A DNA stretch of 64,000 nt from Streptomyces sp. RKAG290 (GCF_023701695.1 NZ_JAJOZC010000001.1:5145894-5209893), one strand, 5' to 3'; counted from the first letter of the stretch, positions 8,502-19,213 are shown. A program made the numbers and translations. The notes: generated by a model from the letters alone, not told the origin.

Positions 8502-9761
8502 GTGGTCGACGCACATCGGACGTTCGTCATTGTCGGCGGAGGACTGGCCGGAGCGAAGGCAGCGGAGACGCTCCGGTCGGAGGGGTTCAGCGGCCGGGTC
8601 ATCCTGATCGGCGATGAGCGGGACCACCCGTACGAACGCCCGCCGCTCTCCAAGGGCTACCTGGCCGGGAAGGAGGACCGCGACAGCGTCTTCGTCCACG
8701 AGACGGCCTGGTACGCGGGGGCCGACGTCGAGCTCCACCTCGGCCAGCCCGTCACCGTGCTGAACCGCGACGCCCGCTCCGTGGAGCTCGGCGACGGCAC
8801 GGTCATCCACTACGACAAGCTGCTCCTGGCCACCGGCGCCGAGCCGCGCCGCCTCGACATTCCCGGTACCGACCTGGCCGGCGTCCACCACCTGCGCCGC
8901 CTCGCCCACGCCGACCGGCTGCGCAACGTGCTGGCCGCGCTCGGCCGTGACAACGGCCACCTGGTGATCGCCGGAGCGGGCTGGATCGGTCTGGAGGTCG
9001 CGGCGGCGGCCCGCGGATACGGCGCGGAGGTCACCGTCGTCGAACCCGAGCCGACCCCGCTGCACCGTGTCATCGGCCCCGAGCTCGGCCAGATCTTCAC
9101 CGATCTGCACAGCGACCACGGCGTCCGCTTCCACTTCGGCGGCCGGCTCACCGAGATCGTCGGCCAGGACGGCATGGTGCTCGCGGTCCGCACCGACGAC
9201 GGCGAGGAGCACCCCGCCCACGACGTCCTCGCCGCGATCGGGGCCGCCCCGCGAGCCGCCCTCGCCGAAGCCGCCGGCCTGGAGATCGCGCCCCGCGCCC
9301 AGGGCGGCGGCATCGCCGTCGACGCCTCGCTGCGCACCAGCGACCCGCACATCTACGCGGCCGGTGACGTCGCCGCCGTGGCCCATCCGCTGCTCGGCAC
9401 CCGGCTGCGGGTGGAGCACTGGGCCAACGCGCTGAACGGCGGCCCGGCGGCGGCCCGCGCCATGCTCGGGCAGGACGTGCGCTACGACCGGGTGCCGTAC
9501 TTCTTCTCCGACCAGTACGACCTCGGTCTCGAGTACTCGGGCTGGGCCCCGCCGGGCAGCTACGACCAGGTCGTGATCCGCGGCGACGCGGGCAAGCGCG
9601 AGTTCATCGCCTTCTGGCTGAAGGACGGCCGGGTGCTCGCCGGGATGAACGTGAACGTCTGGGACGTCACCGAGACCGTGCAGGAACTGATCAAGGCCGG
9701 CCAGCCGGTCGACCCGGACGCGCTGGCCGACCCCTCGGTTCCGCTGGCGTCACTGATCTGA
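8502..9761 (+). CDS. NAD(P)/FAD-dependent oxidoreductase (ferredoxin reductase-like)
   Basis: The 419-residue flavoprotein has the two-dinucleotide layout of putidaredoxin/rubredoxin reductases. FAD binds at IVGGGLAGAKAAETL near the N-terminus, NAD(P)H at VIAGAGWIGLEVAAAA about residues 150-165, and a second FAD contact is IYAAGDVAAVAHP. A Reductase_C-type dimerisation tail follows. It probably passes electrons from NAD(P)H to a ferredoxin serving P450s or other oxygenases, but no ferredoxin or P450 gene lies nearby. The start is a GTG with GAGGAGG a few bases upstream. A hairpin follows the stop codon. Confidence 0.88.
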   Translation: MVDAHRTFVIVGGGLAGAKAAETLRSEGFSGRVILIGDERDHPYERPPLSKGYLAGKEDRDSVFVHETAWYAGADVELHLGQPVTVLNRDARSVELGDGTVIHYDKLLLATGAEPRRLDIPGTDLAGVHHLRRLAHADRLRNVLAALGRDNGHLVIAGAGWIGLEVAAAARGYGAEVTVVEPEPTPLHRVIGPELGQIFTDLHSDHGVRFHFGGRLTEIVGQDGMVLAVRTDDGEEHPAHDVLAAIGAAPRAALAEAAGLEIAPRAQGGGIAVDASLRTSDPHIYAAGDVAAVAHPLLGTRLRVEHWANALNGGPAAARAMLGQDVRYDRVPYFFSDQYDLGLEYSGWAPPGSYDQVVIRGDAGKREFIAFWLKDGRVLAGMNVNVWDVTETVQELIKAGQPVDPDALADPSVPLASLI

Positions 9762-9781
9762 GCAGTCCGGGCCGCCCCCCT

Positions 9782-9808
9782 GTGCCGGAGCCCCGCAGGC
9801 TCCGGCAC
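9782..9808 (+). terminator. Hairpin terminator after the ferredoxin reductase gene
   Basis: An 11-base perfect inverted repeat (9782-9792 with 9798-9808, five-base loop) lies just after the reductase stop codon and before the dnaG promoter region. Confidence 0.65.
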
Positions 9809-9887
9809 GGGCGGACCGGGCGGCCGGGCGGCCCGGATCACACCCGCCCGCACCATGACTGTCCTTGCCCACCCGTAGACTTCACTC

Positions 9888-11795
9888 GTGGCAGGCAGGA
9901 TCAATGACGACGACGTGAAGGCGGTCCGGGACGCGGTCCCGATCGACGCCGTCGTATCCGAGTACCTCCAGCTGCGCAACGCGGGCGGTGGAAACCTCAA
10001 GGGCCTGTGCCCCTTCCACGACGAGAAGTCCCCCTCCTTCCAGGTCAGTCCGAGCAAGGGTCTCTTCCACTGCTTCGGGTGCCAGGAGGGCGGCGACACG
10101 ATCGCCTTCGTGATGAAGATCGACCACCTGCAGTTCTCCGAGGTGGTCGAGCGGCTCGCCGCCAAGGCGGGCATCACCCTGCGGTACGAGGAGGGCGGGT
10201 ACAACCCCTCCCACCAGCGTGGTGAGCGGATCCGGCTGGTCGAGGCGCACAAGGCGGCCGCCCAGTTCTACGTCGAGCAGCTGGACGGCCCCGAGGCCGA
10301 GATCGGCCGCAAGTTCCTGGCCGAGCGCGGCTTCGACCAGGCCGCGGCCGCCCACTTCGGCGTCGGCTACAGCCCGGCCGGCTGGGACCACCTCACGCGC
10401 TACCTGCGCGGCAAGGGCTTCAGCGACAAGGAGCTGATCGCCTCCGGCATCTCCCAGGACGGCAGGCGCGGCCCCATCGACCGCTTCCGCGGCCGGCTGA
10501 TGTGGCCGATCAGCGACACCTCCGGCGACATCGTCGGCTTCGGCGCCCGCAAGCTGCGCGACGACGACAACGGCCCCAAGTACCTCAACACCCCCGAGAC
10601 CGCGATCTACAAGAAGTCCCAGGTGCTGTACGGCATCGACCTGGCCAAGAAGGACATCGCGAAGGCCAGCCGGGCCGTCGTCGTCGAGGGCTACACCGAC
10701 GTGATGGCCTGCCACCTCGCCGGGGTCACCACCGCCATCGCCACGTGCGGCACGGCGTTCGGCGGCGACCACATCAAGATCCTGCGCCGCCTCCTGATGG
10801 ACAACGGCAGCGCCCGGGTGATCTTCACCTTCGACGGCGACGCGGCGGGCCAGAAGGCCGCCCTGCGCGCCTTCGAGGACGACCAGAAGTTCGCCGCCGA
10901 GACCTACATCGCGATCGCCCCGGACAACATGGACCCGTGCGACCTGCGACTGGCCAAGGGCGACGAGTCCGTCCGCGACCTGGTCGAACCCCGCACCCCG
11001 CTCTTCGAGTTCGCGCTCCGCCAGATCGTCGGCCGCTACGACCTGGAGACGCCGGCCGGCCGCGCCGCCGCGCTGGACGAGGCCGCCCCCGTCGTCGCCA
11101 AGATCAAGACGGGCAGCGTGCAGCGCGAGGTCGCCGTCCAGCTGGCCGGCTTCGTCGGCATCCTGGACCAGGAGTACGTCGTCCACCGGGTCAACCAGCT
11201 CGCCCAGTGGGCCCGTGGCCGGGGCGACCAGCGAGGGCCCGCGCGGGCCTCCTCCCGGGCCGGCGCGCAGCACCAGCAGGTCCAGGCCCCCACCGTCCCC
11301 GCCGGCCCCGCGCTCAACCTCCGCAGCCCGGCCCACCGCACCGAGCGGGAGCTGCTCAAGCTCGCCCTGCAGAAGCCCGTCCTGGTCTCTCCGGCCTTCG
11401 ACGCCTACGGGGTGGACGAGTTCACCGCCCCGCCGTACGCGGCGGTCCGCCAGTGCATCGCGGAGGTGGGCGGCGCCGAGCTGGGCGTCGCCGACACTCG
11501 CGAATACCTCGTCCAGGTGCTCGACGCGACCCCCAACGACACGGTGCGCAAGCTGGTCACCGAGCTCGCGGTCGAGGTCTTCCACGGCAAGTCCATCGAC
11601 GAGGCCTACGCGGGCGAGCACCTGGTCAAGGTCCGTCTGCGCGCCGTCGACCGCAGGATCAACGACGTCCAGGGCAGCCTCGCCCGGCTCGGCAGCAATG
11701 TCGCCCCGGACCACCTGGCCGCCGCGCAGAACGAGGTCTGGGTCCTCCAGCAGTACGCCCAGTCCCTGCGCAACAGCGGCGCCGACGCGCTCTGA
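9888..11795 (+). CDS. dnaG: DNA primase DnaG
   Basis: The 635-residue protein synthesises RNA primers at the replication fork. It starts at a GTG. Domains in order: a CHC2 zinc-binding domain (residues about 5-100, with CPFHDEKSPSF and HCFGCQEGG), the catalytic core with the TOPRIM signature VVVEGYTDVMA (about residue 265) and FDGDAAG, and a C-terminal helicase-interacting region. Between core and C-terminus there is a short arginine/glutamine-rich linker around residues 440-470, as in other actinobacterial primases. The gene is followed by the hrdA-like sigma gene, an arrangement I associate with Streptomyces. Confidence 0.97.
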   Translation: MAGRINDDDVKAVRDAVPIDAVVSEYLQLRNAGGGNLKGLCPFHDEKSPSFQVSPSKGLFHCFGCQEGGDTIAFVMKIDHLQFSEVVERLAAKAGITLRYEEGGYNPSHQRGERIRLVEAHKAAAQFYVEQLDGPEAEIGRKFLAERGFDQAAAAHFGVGYSPAGWDHLTRYLRGKGFSDKELIASGISQDGRRGPIDRFRGRLMWPISDTSGDIVGFGARKLRDDDNGPKYLNTPETAIYKKSQVLYGIDLAKKDIAKASRAVVVEGYTDVMACHLAGVTTAIATCGTAFGGDHIKILRRLLMDNGSARVIFTFDGDAAGQKAALRAFEDDQKFAAETYIAIAPDNMDPCDLRLAKGDESVRDLVEPRTPLFEFALRQIVGRYDLETPAGRAAALDEAAPVVAKIKTGSVQREVAVQLAGFVGILDQEYVVHRVNQLAQWARGRGDQRGPARASSRAGAQHQQVQAPTVPAGPALNLRSPAHRTERELLKLALQKPVLVSPAFDAYGVDEFTAPPYAAVRQCIAEVGGAELGVADTREYLVQVLDATPNDTVRKLVTELAVEVFHGKSIDEAYAGEHLVKVRLRAVDRRINDVQGSLARLGSNVAPDHLAAAQNEVWVLQQYAQSLRNSGADAL

Positions 11796-11990
11796 CGGCC
11801 CCCGGCCGCACCCTGCGGTAACCGACCGGTCACGGAACGGACTCAGAAAGTCCTCGCACGCCCCTCGTGGCGGCTGTGTGTCGTACCCCACACTGGGTGG
11901 CGGTGCCTGAGTCATCGGAGCGCGGCCGGCCCACCGAACGGTGGTCCTCCATCCCCGCGGTCCGGCAGCGATCACCTGGAGGTCGCCCCC

Positions 11991-13136
<1,146 letters not shown>

Positions 13137-13178
13137 CGCACGCGCACGCCGTCGGGGCGGCCGGGAGAACCGCTCGTC

Positions 13179-13214
13179 CGGGTCGGGCCGGGCTCCCTGC
13201 CCCGGCCCGACCCG
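13179..13214. terminator. Strong hairpin between convergent hrdA-like and ABC genes
   Basis: A 14-base perfect inverted repeat (13179-13192 with 13201-13214, eight-base loop) lies 43 bases after the sigma factor stop codon. It can serve as a bidirectional terminator between the convergent genes. Confidence 0.7.
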
Positions 13215-13223
13215 AACGAAGGT

Positions 13224-13308
13224 GCTAGCGCCTCTCGTTTGGATCATGCCGGGCTCGCGGGGCCTGGTGCCGCACCCTGATCCGGCCTGATCCAAACGAA
13301 AGACCCTA
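13224..13308. repeat. Extended intergenic inverted repeat next to the ABC gene stop
   Basis: Arms at 13235-13246 and 13288-13299 form a perfect 12-base inverted repeat (TCGTTTGGATCA) around a 41-base GC-rich centre. The similarity extends imperfectly outward to CTAG on both sides (13224 onward and up to the TAG stop of the ABC gene). The layout looks like a mobile or repeated extragenic palindrome rather than a simple terminator. Confidence 0.5.
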
Positions 13309-15237
13309 GTCGACCTCGGCGACCGCCTGAGCGAACTGCGCGGCGTACAGCCGGGCGTACGCGCCGTGCGCCTCCAGCAGCTCGTCGTGCGTGCCCTGTT
13401 CGACAATCGAGCCGTCCTCCATCACCAGGATGACGTCGGCGTCCCGGATGGTGGAGAGCCGGTGCGCGATCACGAAGCTCGTACGGCCGTGCGCCAGCCG
13501 CGCCATCGCCTTCTGGATCAGCACCTCGGTACGGGTGTCGACCGAGCTGGTCGCCTCGTCGAGCACCAGTATCACCGGGTCGGACAGGAACGCCCGGGCG
13601 ATGGTGATCAGCTGCTTCTCGCCCGCGCTGACGCCGGAGCCCTCGTCGTCGATCATCGTGTCGTAGCCGTCCGGCAGCGTGCGGATGAAACGGTCGGCGT
13701 GGGCCGCCCGTGCCGCCTCCTCGATCTGCTCCCGGGTGACCTCGCCCGACGCGCCGTACGCGATGTTCTCCGCGATGGTCCCGCCGAACAGCCAGGTGTC
13801 CTGGAGGACCATGCCGATCCCCGACCGCAGGTCGTCGCGCGACATCGTCGCGACGTCGACCCCGTCCAGGGCGATCCGGCCGCCCGTCACCTCGTAGAAC
13901 CGCATCAGCAGATTGACCAGCGTCGTCTTGCCGGCCCCGGTCGGTCCGACGATCGCGACCGTGTGACCGGGTTCGACGCTCAGCGACAGGTCCTCGATGA
14001 GCGGCTTGTCGGGGTCGTAGCGGAAGGACACGTGCTCCAGCGAGACGCTGCCGCGCAGCTCCTCCGGGTGCGCGCCCTTGCCGGGAGCGGGATCGGAGTC
14101 CTCCTCCTCGGCGTCCAGCAGCTCGAAGATCCGCTCTGCCGACGCGACGCCGGACTGCACCAGGTTCGCCATCGAGGCGACCTGTGTCAGCGGCATGGAG
14201 AACTGCCGCGAGTACTGGATGAACGCCTGCACGTCACCGATCGACAGCGCACCGGAGGCGACCCGCAAGCCGCCGACCACGGCGATCAGCACGTAGTTCA
14301 GGTTCGACACGAACATCATCAGCGGCTGCATGATCCCGCTGTTGAACTGCGCCTTGAACCCCGCCTCGTACAGCGCGTCGTTCTGCTCGGCGAAGTCCCG
14401 CGCGGACTCGTCCTGCCGGCCGAAGACCTTCACCAGGGTGTGGCCGGTGTACATCTCCTCGATGTGGGCGTTGAGCTTGCCCGTCACCTTCCACTGCTGG
14501 ACGAACTGCGGCTGCGAGCGCTTGCCCACCTTCGTTGCCACCACCACCGACAGCGGCACCGTCACCAGCGCGACGAGCGCCAGCAGCGGGGAGATCCAGA
14601 ACATCATGATCAGCACGCCGACGATGGTCAGCAGCGAGTTGATGAGCTGGCCCATCGTCTGCTGCATCGTCTGCGAGATGTTGTCGATGTCGTTCGTCGC
14701 CCGGCTGAGCACCTCACCGCGCTTCTGCCGGTCGAAGTAGGACAGCGGCAGCCGGGACAGCTTCGTCTGGATGTCCTCGCGCATCTGGAACACGACCCGG
14801 TTGATCACCCGGATCGACAGCCGCGTCGACACCAGCATCAGCAGCCCGGCACCGACGTACACGGCCAGCGCGGCCAGCAGCACATGGCCGATGGCGTCGA
14901 AGTCCATGCCCTGCCCCGGGGTGAAGTCCACCTTGGAGAGCATGTCGGCCAGGCCGCTGTTGGTCTTGTGCAGGCCCTCGATGGCCTGCTCCTTGCTCGT
15001 CCCCTCCGGCATCTGCCGGCCGACCACCCCGGCGAACACCAGGTCGGTGGCCTTGCCGAGGATCTTCGGGCCGACCACCGAGAGCGCCACGCTCAGCGCA
15101 CCCGCCAGCAGCATCACGTACAGCGTGGTCTTCTCCACGGCGAAGCGCTTCAGCAGCCGCTTCGAGGAGCCCTTGAAGTCCATGGACCGCTCGGTCGGCG
15201 CCCCGCCCGCCATCATGCGTCCGCCAGGCCCGGCCAT
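13306..15237 (-). CDS. Heterodimeric ABC exporter subunit, canonical ATPase site
   Basis: This 643-residue half-transporter has an N-terminal six-helix membrane domain (about residues 35-340) and a C-terminal ATPase. Visible motifs are Walker A GPTGAGKTT, a diverged signature VSAGEKQL, Walker B VILVLDEATSSVDT with the catalytic Glu, and the switch His in IAHRLSTI. The start codon overlaps the stop of the partner gene (TAATG), so the two are translationally coupled and should form a heterodimer. The family exports drugs, lipids or peptides; the substrate here is unknown. It is convergent with the sigma gene. Confidence 0.9.
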   Translation of the reverse strand: MAGPGGRMMAGGAPTERSMDFKGSSKRLLKRFAVEKTTLYVMLLAGALSVALSVVGPKILGKATDLVFAGVVGRQMPEGTSKEQAIEGLHKTNSGLADMLSKVDFTPGQGMDFDAIGHVLLAALAVYVGAGLLMLVSTRLSIRVINRVVFQMREDIQTKLSRLPLSYFDRQKRGEVLSRATNDIDNISQTMQQTMGQLINSLLTIVGVLIMMFWISPLLALVALVTVPLSVVVATKVGKRSQPQFVQQWKVTGKLNAHIEEMYTGHTLVKVFGRQDESARDFAEQNDALYEAGFKAQFNSGIMQPLMMFVSNLNYVLIAVVGGLRVASGALSIGDVQAFIQYSRQFSMPLTQVASMANLVQSGVASAERIFELLDAEEEDSDPAPGKGAHPEELRGSVSLEHVSFRYDPDKPLIEDLSLSVEPGHTVAIVGPTGAGKTTLVNLLMRFYEVTGGRIALDGVDVATMSRDDLRSGIGMVLQDTWLFGGTIAENIAYGASGEVTREQIEEAARAAHADRFIRTLPDGYDTMIDDEGSGVSAGEKQLITIARAFLSDPVILVLDEATSSVDTRTEVLIQKAMARLAHGRTSFVIAHRLSTIRDADVILVMEDGSIVEQGTHDELLEAHGAYARLYAAQFAQAVAEVD

Positions 15238-16970
15238 TACGCGGCCTCCGCTTCCGTCAGCTGGGAGAGCACGATCTCCCGGTATGTTTCATTGCCGTCC
15301 ATCAGCTCGTGATGACTGCCGGAGCCGACGACCCGGCCCTCGTCCAGCACCAGGATGCGGTCGGCGTCGCGGATGGTGGACACCCGCTGCGCGACTATCA
15401 CCACGGTCGCGGCCGCGGTCTCCCGCAGCAGGGCCGCACGCAGTGCGGCGTCCGTGGCGTAGTCGAGCGCCGAGAACGAGTCGTCGAAGAGGTAGATCTC
15501 CGGCTGCTGGACCAGCGTCCGGGCGATCGACAGCCGCTGCCGCTGCCCGCCGGAGACATTGGTGCCGCCCTGCGCGATCGGTGCGTCGAGTCCGTGCTCA
15601 AGACCCTCGACGAACTCCTTGGCCTGCGCGACCTCCAGCGCGTGCCACAGCTCCTCGTCGGTCGCGTCCGGATTCCCGTACCGCAGATTCGTCGCGACCG
15701 TCCCGGAGAACAGATACGGCTTCTGCGGGACCAGGCTCACGGTCTTCGCGAGCAGTACCGGATCCAGCGTCCGTACGTCCGTGCCGTCGACCAGCACCTG
15801 GCCGTCCGTCACGTCGAACAGCCGGGGCACGAGACCGAGCAGCGTCGACTTGCCGCTGCCCGTCGACCCGATGATCGCGGTCGTCTCGCCGGGTCGCGCC
15901 ACCAGGTCCACCGACCTCAGCACCGACGCCTCGGCACCGGGGTAGCGGAAGTTGGCGCCCCGGACCTCCAGATGCCCGTGGGCACGCAGTTCGCGTACGG
16001 GATCGACCGGCGGCACCACGCTGGAGTCGGTCTCCAGCACCTCCTGGATGCGCTCGGCGCACACCTCGGCGCGCGGCACCATCATGAACATGAAGGTGGC
16101 CATCATCACCGACATGACGATCTGCATCAGGTAGGAGAGGAAGGCGGTCAGCGCGCCGATCTGCATCCCGCCGCTGTCGATGCGGTGCGCACCGAACCAG
16201 ACGACGGCGATGGACGACACGTTCACGACCGTCATCACGGTCGGGAACATCAGTGCCATCAGCCGGCCGGTGGACAGTGCCACGTCCGTCAGCTCGGTGT
16301 TGGCGCCGCGGAACCGCTTCTCCTCGTAGTCGTCGCGGACGAAGGCGCGGATGACCCGGTTGCCGGTGATCTGCTCGCGCAGCACCCGGTTCACCGTGTC
16401 GAGCCGCACCTGCATCGTGCGGAACAGCGGACGCATCCGCTTCACGATGAGGCTCACCGCGATCCCGAGGACCGGCACCACCGCGAGCAGCACCGCGGAC
16501 AGCGGGACGTCCTGGCCGAGCGCCATGATGATGCCGCCGACACACATGATCGGTGCCGACACCATGAGCGTGAACGTCATCAGGGTCAGCATCTGGACCT
16601 GCTGGACGTCATTGGTCGTACGGGTGATCAGCGACGGAGCGCCGAACCGGCCGACCTCACGCGAGGAGAACGACTGGACCCGGTCGAAGATCGACGCCCG
16701 GACGTCGCGGCCGAGCGCGGACGCGGTGCGGGCCCCGATGTAGACGGCCCCGATGTTGCAGATCACCTGGGCGACGCTGACGACGACCATGACGCCGCCG
16801 TACTGAAGGATGTAGCTCGTGTCCCCCTGTACGACACCGTTGTCAATGATGTCGGCGTTGAGGGTGGGCAGATAGAGGGTGGCGCAGGTCTGCAGCAGCT
16901 GGAAGACGACCAGCAGCGCGATCGGCTTCTTGTACGGACGGAGATAGGCCCGCAGGAGTTTTATGAGCAC
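15237..16970 (-). CDS. Heterodimeric ABC exporter subunit, degenerate ATPase site
   Basis: This half-transporter of about 577 residues has six membrane helices and an ATPase domain with Walker A GSTGSGKSTL and a canonical signature VSGGQRQRLSIA. Its Walker B reads YLFDDSFSALD: the catalytic Glu is Asp, and the switch His is Gln (VAQRVSTI). With a partner that has a canonical Walker B but a diverged signature, this is the asymmetric pattern of heterodimeric exporters such as BmrCD and TM287/288. I chose the GTG at 16970 (VLIKLLRAYLRPYK); in-frame starts further upstream, to 17021, would add up to 17 residues with no membrane or domain features. It is the first gene of the pair. Confidence 0.88.
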   Translation of the reverse strand: MLIKLLRAYLRPYKKPIALLVVFQLLQTCATLYLPTLNADIIDNGVVQGDTSYILQYGGVMVVVSVAQVICNIGAVYIGARTASALGRDVRASIFDRVQSFSSREVGRFGAPSLITRTTNDVQQVQMLTLMTFTLMVSAPIMCVGGIIMALGQDVPLSAVLLAVVPVLGIAVSLIVKRMRPLFRTMQVRLDTVNRVLREQITGNRVIRAFVRDDYEEKRFRGANTELTDVALSTGRLMALMFPTVMTVVNVSSIAVVWFGAHRIDSGGMQIGALTAFLSYLMQIVMSVMMATFMFMMVPRAEVCAERIQEVLETDSSVVPPVDPVRELRAHGHLEVRGANFRYPGAEASVLRSVDLVARPGETTAIIGSTGSGKSTLLGLVPRLFDVTDGQVLVDGTDVRTLDPVLLAKTVSLVPQKPYLFSGTVATNLRYGNPDATDEELWHALEVAQAKEFVEGLEHGLDAPIAQGGTNVSGGQRQRLSIARTLVQQPEIYLFDDSFSALDYATDAALRAALLRETAAATVVIVAQRVSTIRDADRILVLDEGRVVGSGSHHELMDGNETYREIVLSQLTEAEAA

Positions 16971-17138
16971 GCGTGTCTCTCGGAGTCGGCATAGGGCGGG
17001 AGTCGACCCAGTTTCCGGCACTACTCGCCGGGACCGCGAACGTTTTTATTCAAGTCCAGGTCAAAAAACGGACCGGGTCCATAATTTCGCCGCTCATGCC
17101 TCTCCCGGGGCCGCCGCGCGTCACCGAAGGTAGGCGGC

Positions 17139-18584
17139 TCAGCGCGCGGGGTCGAACGCCCCGGGGTGGATCTGGTCCCGCGTCGCCACGTACTGCTGAC
17201 GCACCGCCTGGCCGACCGCCAGCTCGTCGCCGGGCTCCAGCACCTGCGCGGCGGCGCCCTCCCAGGCCGGGGGAGTGCGCGGATCGAGCGTCCCCTGCGA
17301 GACCCCCAGCGCCCAGGCCGCCTGCCGGGCCGCACCCAGCGCCGCGTACTGGGCCGGCTCCGGCACCACCACCTGCGTCCCCAGCAACGCGGGCGCGAGC
17401 GCCTGCACGGCCGGCAGTTCGGCAGCGGCACCCAGCAGGAACACCCGCCGCACCTCGACCCCGCGGTCCCGCAGCACGCCCAGCGCGTCGGCAAGCGAGC
17501 AGAGCATCCCCTCGAACGCGGCCCGCGCCAGGTGCTCCGGCTTCATCGACTCGCGCCGCAGCCCGCTCAGCGTCCCGGCGGTGTGCGGCAGGTGCGGGGT
17601 GCGCTCACCCTCCAGATACGGCAGGAGCACGAGGCCCGAGGCGCCCGGCGTCGACTTCAGCGCCAGCGCCGACAGCTCCTCCAGGCCCGCCAGGTCCAGC
17701 ATCTCGGCGGTGCCGCGCAGCGCGCGTACCGCGTTCGACGTGTGGACCACCGGCAGATGCATTCCGGTGGCGTCCGCGAACGAGGTGATCATCCCGGTCG
17801 GGTCGGCCAAGGCCTCGTGGTGCACCGCCATCACCGAGCCCGAGGCCCCCAGCGACACCACCGCGTCACCGACCCCGACCCCGAGTCCGAACGCCGCCGC
17901 CATCGTCTCGCCGGTGCCCGCCGAGATCAGCAGCCCCTCGGGTGTCGTCCCCGCCGCTTCGGCCGGGCCGAGCACCTCGGGCAGCCCCGCCTGGTGCCCC
18001 AGTGCGAGCTCCACCAGATCCGGCCGGTAGGACTCGCTGCCCGCCGACCAGTAACCGGTCCCGGACGCGGCACCCCGGTCGGTGGTCCGCCGGGCCGGGC
18101 GGCCCAGCAGCTGCCACACGAGCCAGTCGTGCGGCTGCAGCACGGCGGCGACCCGCTGCGCCATGTCCGGCTCGGTCCGCGCCAGCCAGCGCAGCTTCGA
18201 CACCGGCTGCGCGGCCTGCGGCACCGCTCCGACCGCCTCGGCCCAGGCCTGCCGGCCACCGAGCCCGTCGATCAGGTCGGCCGCGGCGACCTGCGCCCTC
18301 TTGTCGTTGCCGAGCAGCGCCGGACGCACGAGGTTGCCCTGGCGGTCCAGCGGTACGAGCCCGTGCTGCTGCGCGGACACGCCGATGGCCTGCACGCCCT
18401 CGAGCAGCCCGCCGGTGGCGGCCTCACCGAGTGAGAGCAGCCATGCCTGCGGGTCGACCTCGGTGGCCTTCGCCTCGACGGGATGTGCGGCGTATCCCTG
18501 GCGCAGTACGGCACCCGTGTCCGTATCGCAGACCACGATGTGAGTGAAGGCGGAAGAACTGTCCAAGCCGGCGACTATGCCCAT
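17139..18584 (-). CDS. xylB: FGGY-family carbohydrate kinase, xylulokinase-like
   Basis: The 481-residue protein is an ASKHA-fold sugar kinase. GIVAGLDSSSAFTHIVVCD at the N-terminus is the phosphate-1 loop, QQHGLVPLD matches the xylulokinase substrate loop, and ISAGTGETMAAAFG lies in the adenosine region. The predicted reaction is D-xylulose + ATP to xylulose 5-phosphate, although FGGY specificity is hard to call and no xylose isomerase gene is nearby. I chose the ATG at 18584 so that the protein begins MGIVAGLDSS. The gene stands alone between the ABC pair and the small YtxH gene. Confidence 0.8.
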   Translation of the reverse strand: MGIVAGLDSSSAFTHIVVCDTDTGAVLRQGYAAHPVEAKATEVDPQAWLLSLGEAATGGLLEGVQAIGVSAQQHGLVPLDRQGNLVRPALLGNDKRAQVAAADLIDGLGGRQAWAEAVGAVPQAAQPVSKLRWLARTEPDMAQRVAAVLQPHDWLVWQLLGRPARRTTDRGAASGTGYWSAGSESYRPDLVELALGHQAGLPEVLGPAEAAGTTPEGLLISAGTGETMAAAFGLGVGVGDAVVSLGASGSVMAVHHEALADPTGMITSFADATGMHLPVVHTSNAVRALRGTAEMLDLAGLEELSALALKSTPGASGLVLLPYLEGERTPHLPHTAGTLSGLRRESMKPEHLARAAFEGMLCSLADALGVLRDRGVEVRRVFLLGAAAELPAVQALAPALLGTQVVVPEPAQYAALGAARQAAWALGVSQGTLDPRTPPAWEGAAAQVLEPGDELAVGQAVRQQYVATRDQIHPGAFDPAR

Positions 18585-18651
18585 ACACAGATTCTGCCGC
18601 ACCGCCGGAGCTTTCCTGCACCGGCGGTGCGGCAGACGTGGGGACGAGGCG

Positions 18652-18951
18652 TCAGGTGTTGGTCGTCCCCCAGTCGTCCTCGCCGTTCGGACCGCGCCCG
18701 CGCATCGAGCGCACCCGGTCCGTCACCGAGGCAGGCACCTTGTCGCCGACCTTCTCACCGACTACGTGGTACGCCTTGCCGGCGAACTGGCGGCCGCTCT
18801 GGGCGGCGGACTCACAGGTGTTGCGCACGGCCGGGTTCTGGGCGAACTGGCGTGCGGACTTCTTCAGCTGCTCGTAGCGCTCCCGGCCTGCCCGCGTGCC
18901 GAGCACGTATCCGAGGGCCACTCCGGCGATGAACGTGAGCCGGTACCGCAT
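18652..18951 (-). CDS. Small YtxH-type membrane-associated protein
   Basis: This 99-residue protein has one N-terminal hydrophobic segment with the glycine-rich TFIAGVALGYVLGTRAGRERYE, typical of the YtxH/DUF family of general-stress-like proteins. An amphipathic, probably helical region follows. The function is unknown. I chose the ATG at 18951 for the GGAAGGGTGG directly upstream; the frame is open further, into the tRNA genes, but that part is clearly not coding. Confidence 0.75.
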   Translation of the reverse strand: MRYRLTFIAGVALGYVLGTRAGRERYEQLKKSARQFAQNPAVRNTCESAAQSGRQFAGKAYHVVGEKVGDKVPASVTDRVRSMRGRGPNGEDDWGTTNT

Positions 18952-19044
18952 GGCTGCCACCCTTCCTTCGGTCCGTCTTCGCTCCGTGCGACGTGTGTGT
19001 TCGCCTACCCGCAGGCACCGGAGATCACCCCGGGCGATACCGAT

Positions 19045-19075
19045 TGGCAAAGCACCCCCTGCTTGCGCTAATGTA
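19045..19075 (+). promoter_or_regulatory. Possible promoter of the tRNA-Asn pair
   Basis: TTGGCA (19045-19050) and TAATGT (19070-19075) resemble -35 and -10 elements of a housekeeping promoter with a long 19-base spacer, ending about 65 bases before the first tRNA. Confidence 0.35.
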
Positions 19076-19140
19076 TGTGTCGCAGCGAACGTGCGCCGCC
19101 CGGCAGCCGCCAGGCAGGTGCGTTCGAGGCAACGCAGCAA

Positions 19141-19213
19141 TCCCCTGTAGCTCAATTGGCAGAGCAGCCGGCTGTTAACCGGCAGGTTACTGGTTCGAGT
19201 CCAGTCGGGGGAG
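19141..19213 (+). tRNA. tRNA-Asn (GTT), copy 1
   Basis: A 73-base cloverleaf: acceptor stem TCCCCTG with CGGGGGA (19206-19212), D-arm AGCTCAATTGGCAGAGC, anticodon loop CTGTTAA with GTT, and T-arm GGTTCGAGTCC. The discriminator base is G and CCA is not encoded. Confidence 0.95.

Noticed and set aside
13366..15312. Long plus-strand frame opposite the first ABC subunit gene.
   Set aside because: Composition is rich in Arg, His, Gln and Val, with no recognisable motif, and it is fully antisense to a certain ABC exporter gene.
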